Positions 62,822 through 64,000 of a stretch of DNA of 64,000 nt are shown one piece after another (position 1 is the first letter of the stretch; every line of letters begins with the position of its first letter). Below the pieces are notes generated by a model. That model was not told the DNA's origin. It did not search any database and worked only from the letters and a program-made list of their open reading frames with translations. Origin of the DNA: Aromatoleum petrolei. Lineage in GTDB: Bacteria > Pseudomonadota > Gammaproteobacteria > Burkholderiales > Rhodocyclaceae. A program made the translations under genes and the position numbers. The stretch is from the NCBI RefSeq assembly GCF_017894385.1, contig NZ_CP059560.1, forward strand, positions 2,294,001 to 2,358,000. Direction: 5' to 3'.

Positions 62822-64000
62822 TCACAGGACATAACGCGCGAGATCCTCGCGCTGGGCAAACACATCAAGCCGCCCATCGACGTAAGCGGCGTCGATGACC
62901 AGCTTATCCACACCACTCTTGCCGGCCTCGAAGGAGATCTCCTCGAGCAGCTTCTCCATCACCGTGTACAGGCGCCGCGCACCGATGTTCTCGGTCTTCT
63001 CGTTCACCTGGAAGGCGATCTCGGCGAGGCGGCGGATGCCGGCATCGACGAACTCCAGCGCCACCCCCTCGGTCGCGAGCAGGGCCTGGTACTGGCGCAC
63101 CAGGCAGGCGTCCGTCTGCGTGAGGATGCACACGAAATCCTCCACCGACAGGCTCTCCAGCTCGACGCGGATCGGGAAGCGTCCCTGCAGCTCCGGGATC
63201 AGGTCGCTCGGCTTGGACAGGTGGAACGCACCGCTGGCGATGAACAGCACGTGATCGGTCTTGATCATGCCGTACTTGGTCGACACCGTCGTGCCCTCGA
63301 CAAGCGGCAGCAGGTCGCGCTGCACGCCCTGGCGCGACACGTCTGCACCCTGCACGTCCGAACGCGCGGCGATCTTGTCGATCTCGTCGAGGAACACGAT
63401 GCCGTTCTGCTCCACCGCGCGGATCGCCTCCGCCTTCACTTCCTCGTCGTTGATCAGGCGCACGGCCTCCTCGTCGGCCAGCGCCTTCAGCGCATCGCCG
63501 ATCTTCATCTTGCGCAGCTTCTTCTTGCCCCCGCCCAGGTTCTGGAACATGCCCTGGATCTGCTGCGTGAGCTCCTCCATGCCCGGGGGCGCGAAGATCT
63601 CCGCCGTCATCGCATGTGCGGCGACCTCGATCTCGATCTCCTTGTCGTCGAGCTCTCCCTCGCGCAGCTTCTTGCGGAATTTCTGCCGCGTCGCCGTGTC
63701 CTGCGGCTCCGGGTCGGCCGCGAAACCGACGGGACGCGCGGGCGGCAACAACGCGTCGAGCACGCGATCCTCGGCCGCATCCATTGCGCGGTCGCGCACC
63801 GTCTTCATCGCCCGCTCGCGTCCGTCCTTGATCGCGATCTCGACCAGATCGCGGATGATCGTCTCGACATCGCGGCCGACATAGCCCACTTCCGTGAACT
63901 TCGTCGCCTCGATCTTGATGAAGGGCGCATTCGCCAGGCGTGCGAGGCGGCGCGCGATCTCGGTCTTGCCGACACCCGTCGGCCCGATCATGAGGATGTT
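62822..64000 (-). CDS. hslU: ATP-dependent protease ATPase subunit HslU (5' end outside window)
   Basis: The unfoldase subunit of the HslUV protease. The 393 codons visible here continue to the right edge, leaving roughly 50 N-terminal residues outside. Motifs present are the Walker [30 protein letters not shown], Walker [12 protein letters not shown], sensor 1 LFIASGAFH, and [20 protein letters not shown] with the sensor 2 Arg. The C-terminal end LARYVL inserts into HslV. hslV is expected just upstream, beyond the edge. Confidence 0.95.
   Translation of the reverse strand, partial: NILMIGPTGVGKTEIARRLARLANAPFIKIEATKFTEVGYVGRDVETIIRDLVEIAIKDGRERAMKTVRDRAMDAAEDRVLDALLPPARPVGFAADPEPQDTATRQKFRKKLREGELDDKEIEIEVAAHAMTAEIFAPPGMEELTQQIQGMFQNLGGGKKKLRKMKIGDALKALADEEAVRLINDEEVKAEAIRAVEQNGIVFLDEIDKIAARSDVQGADVSRQGVQRDLLPLVEGTTVSTKYGMIKTDHVLFIASGAFHLSKPSDLIPELQGRFPIRVELESLSVEDFVCILTQTDACLVRQYQALLATEGVALEFVDAGIRRLAEIAFQVNEKTENIGARRLYTVMEKLLEEISFEAGKSGVDKLVIDAAYVDGRLDVFAQREDLARYVL

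Noticed and set aside
1..64000. CRISPR arrays, tRNA or rRNA genes, insertion sequences, prophage genes
   Set aside because: No regularly spaced repeats, cloverleaf sequences, transposase motifs or phage proteins were seen; the block structure is that of an ordinary chromosome.

Overview
The window is 64 kb of GC-rich, densely coding chromosome from a betaproteobacterium. The gene families point to the Rhodocyclales (Azoarcus/Aromatoleum/Thauera-like). The clues are a UbiC/UbiA/UbiD ubiquinone route, a CysB-controlled assimilatory sulfate block with an APS-type reductase, a large PsrA-type beta-oxidation cluster and many periplasmic c-type cytochromes. This placement is inferred from gene content, not from a marker tree. 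I saw no rRNA, tRNA, CRISPR array, insertion sequence, prophage or conjugative gene.

Layout. 0.1-11.8 kb is housekeeping: dacB; ubiD and pyrF; a small secreted protein; ridA-recG-ubiC-ubiA on the minus strand; then fliW with a SPOR protein and a DUF2802 protein; and a DUF218 membrane protein. 11.8-21.3 kb is a plus-strand operon of four diheme c-type cytochromes (two pairs), one lipoprotein and a pirin. It is the least explained block here. 21.4-34.5 kb is a minus-strand fatty-acid degradation regulon: psrA-type regulator, fadE, fadI-type thiolase, fadJ-type multienzyme, thioesterase, fadL, FadN-type multienzyme, fadA-type thiolase and a PaaG-like hydratase/isomerase. A good promoter with a PsrA-type operator lies in front of the regulator. 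34.7-37.6 kb carries an orphan pstS and a LysR regulator divergent from a beta-carbonic anhydrase. 37.5-49.8 kb alternates strands: EEP hydrolase, an ABC exporter with a degenerate ATPase domain, a GH5 and a GH13 glycosidase, RmuC, an Atm1-type exporter, a KefB/C antiporter and asparaginase.

49.8-57.5 kb is sulfate assimilation: cysB divergent from a TauE/SafE permease, then cysI, a DUF934 protein, cysH, a small ORF, cysD and cysN. CysDN would make APS, an iron-sulfur CysH would reduce it to sulfite, and CysI would take sulfite to sulfide. A long imperfect inverted repeat separates cysD from cysN. 57.6-64 kb holds a nitronate-monooxygenase-like flavoprotein, an nfeD-slipin pair, an AEC permease, a pagL-type lipid A deacylase and the 3' part of hslU, which runs off the right edge.

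Most genes are whole and have recognisable family motifs. The points that deserve attention are the cytochrome operon, the cysD-cysN inverted repeat, the ATPase-degenerate ABC protein, the psrA promoter/operator, and a degenerate 14-bp tandem repeat at the end of ubiD.
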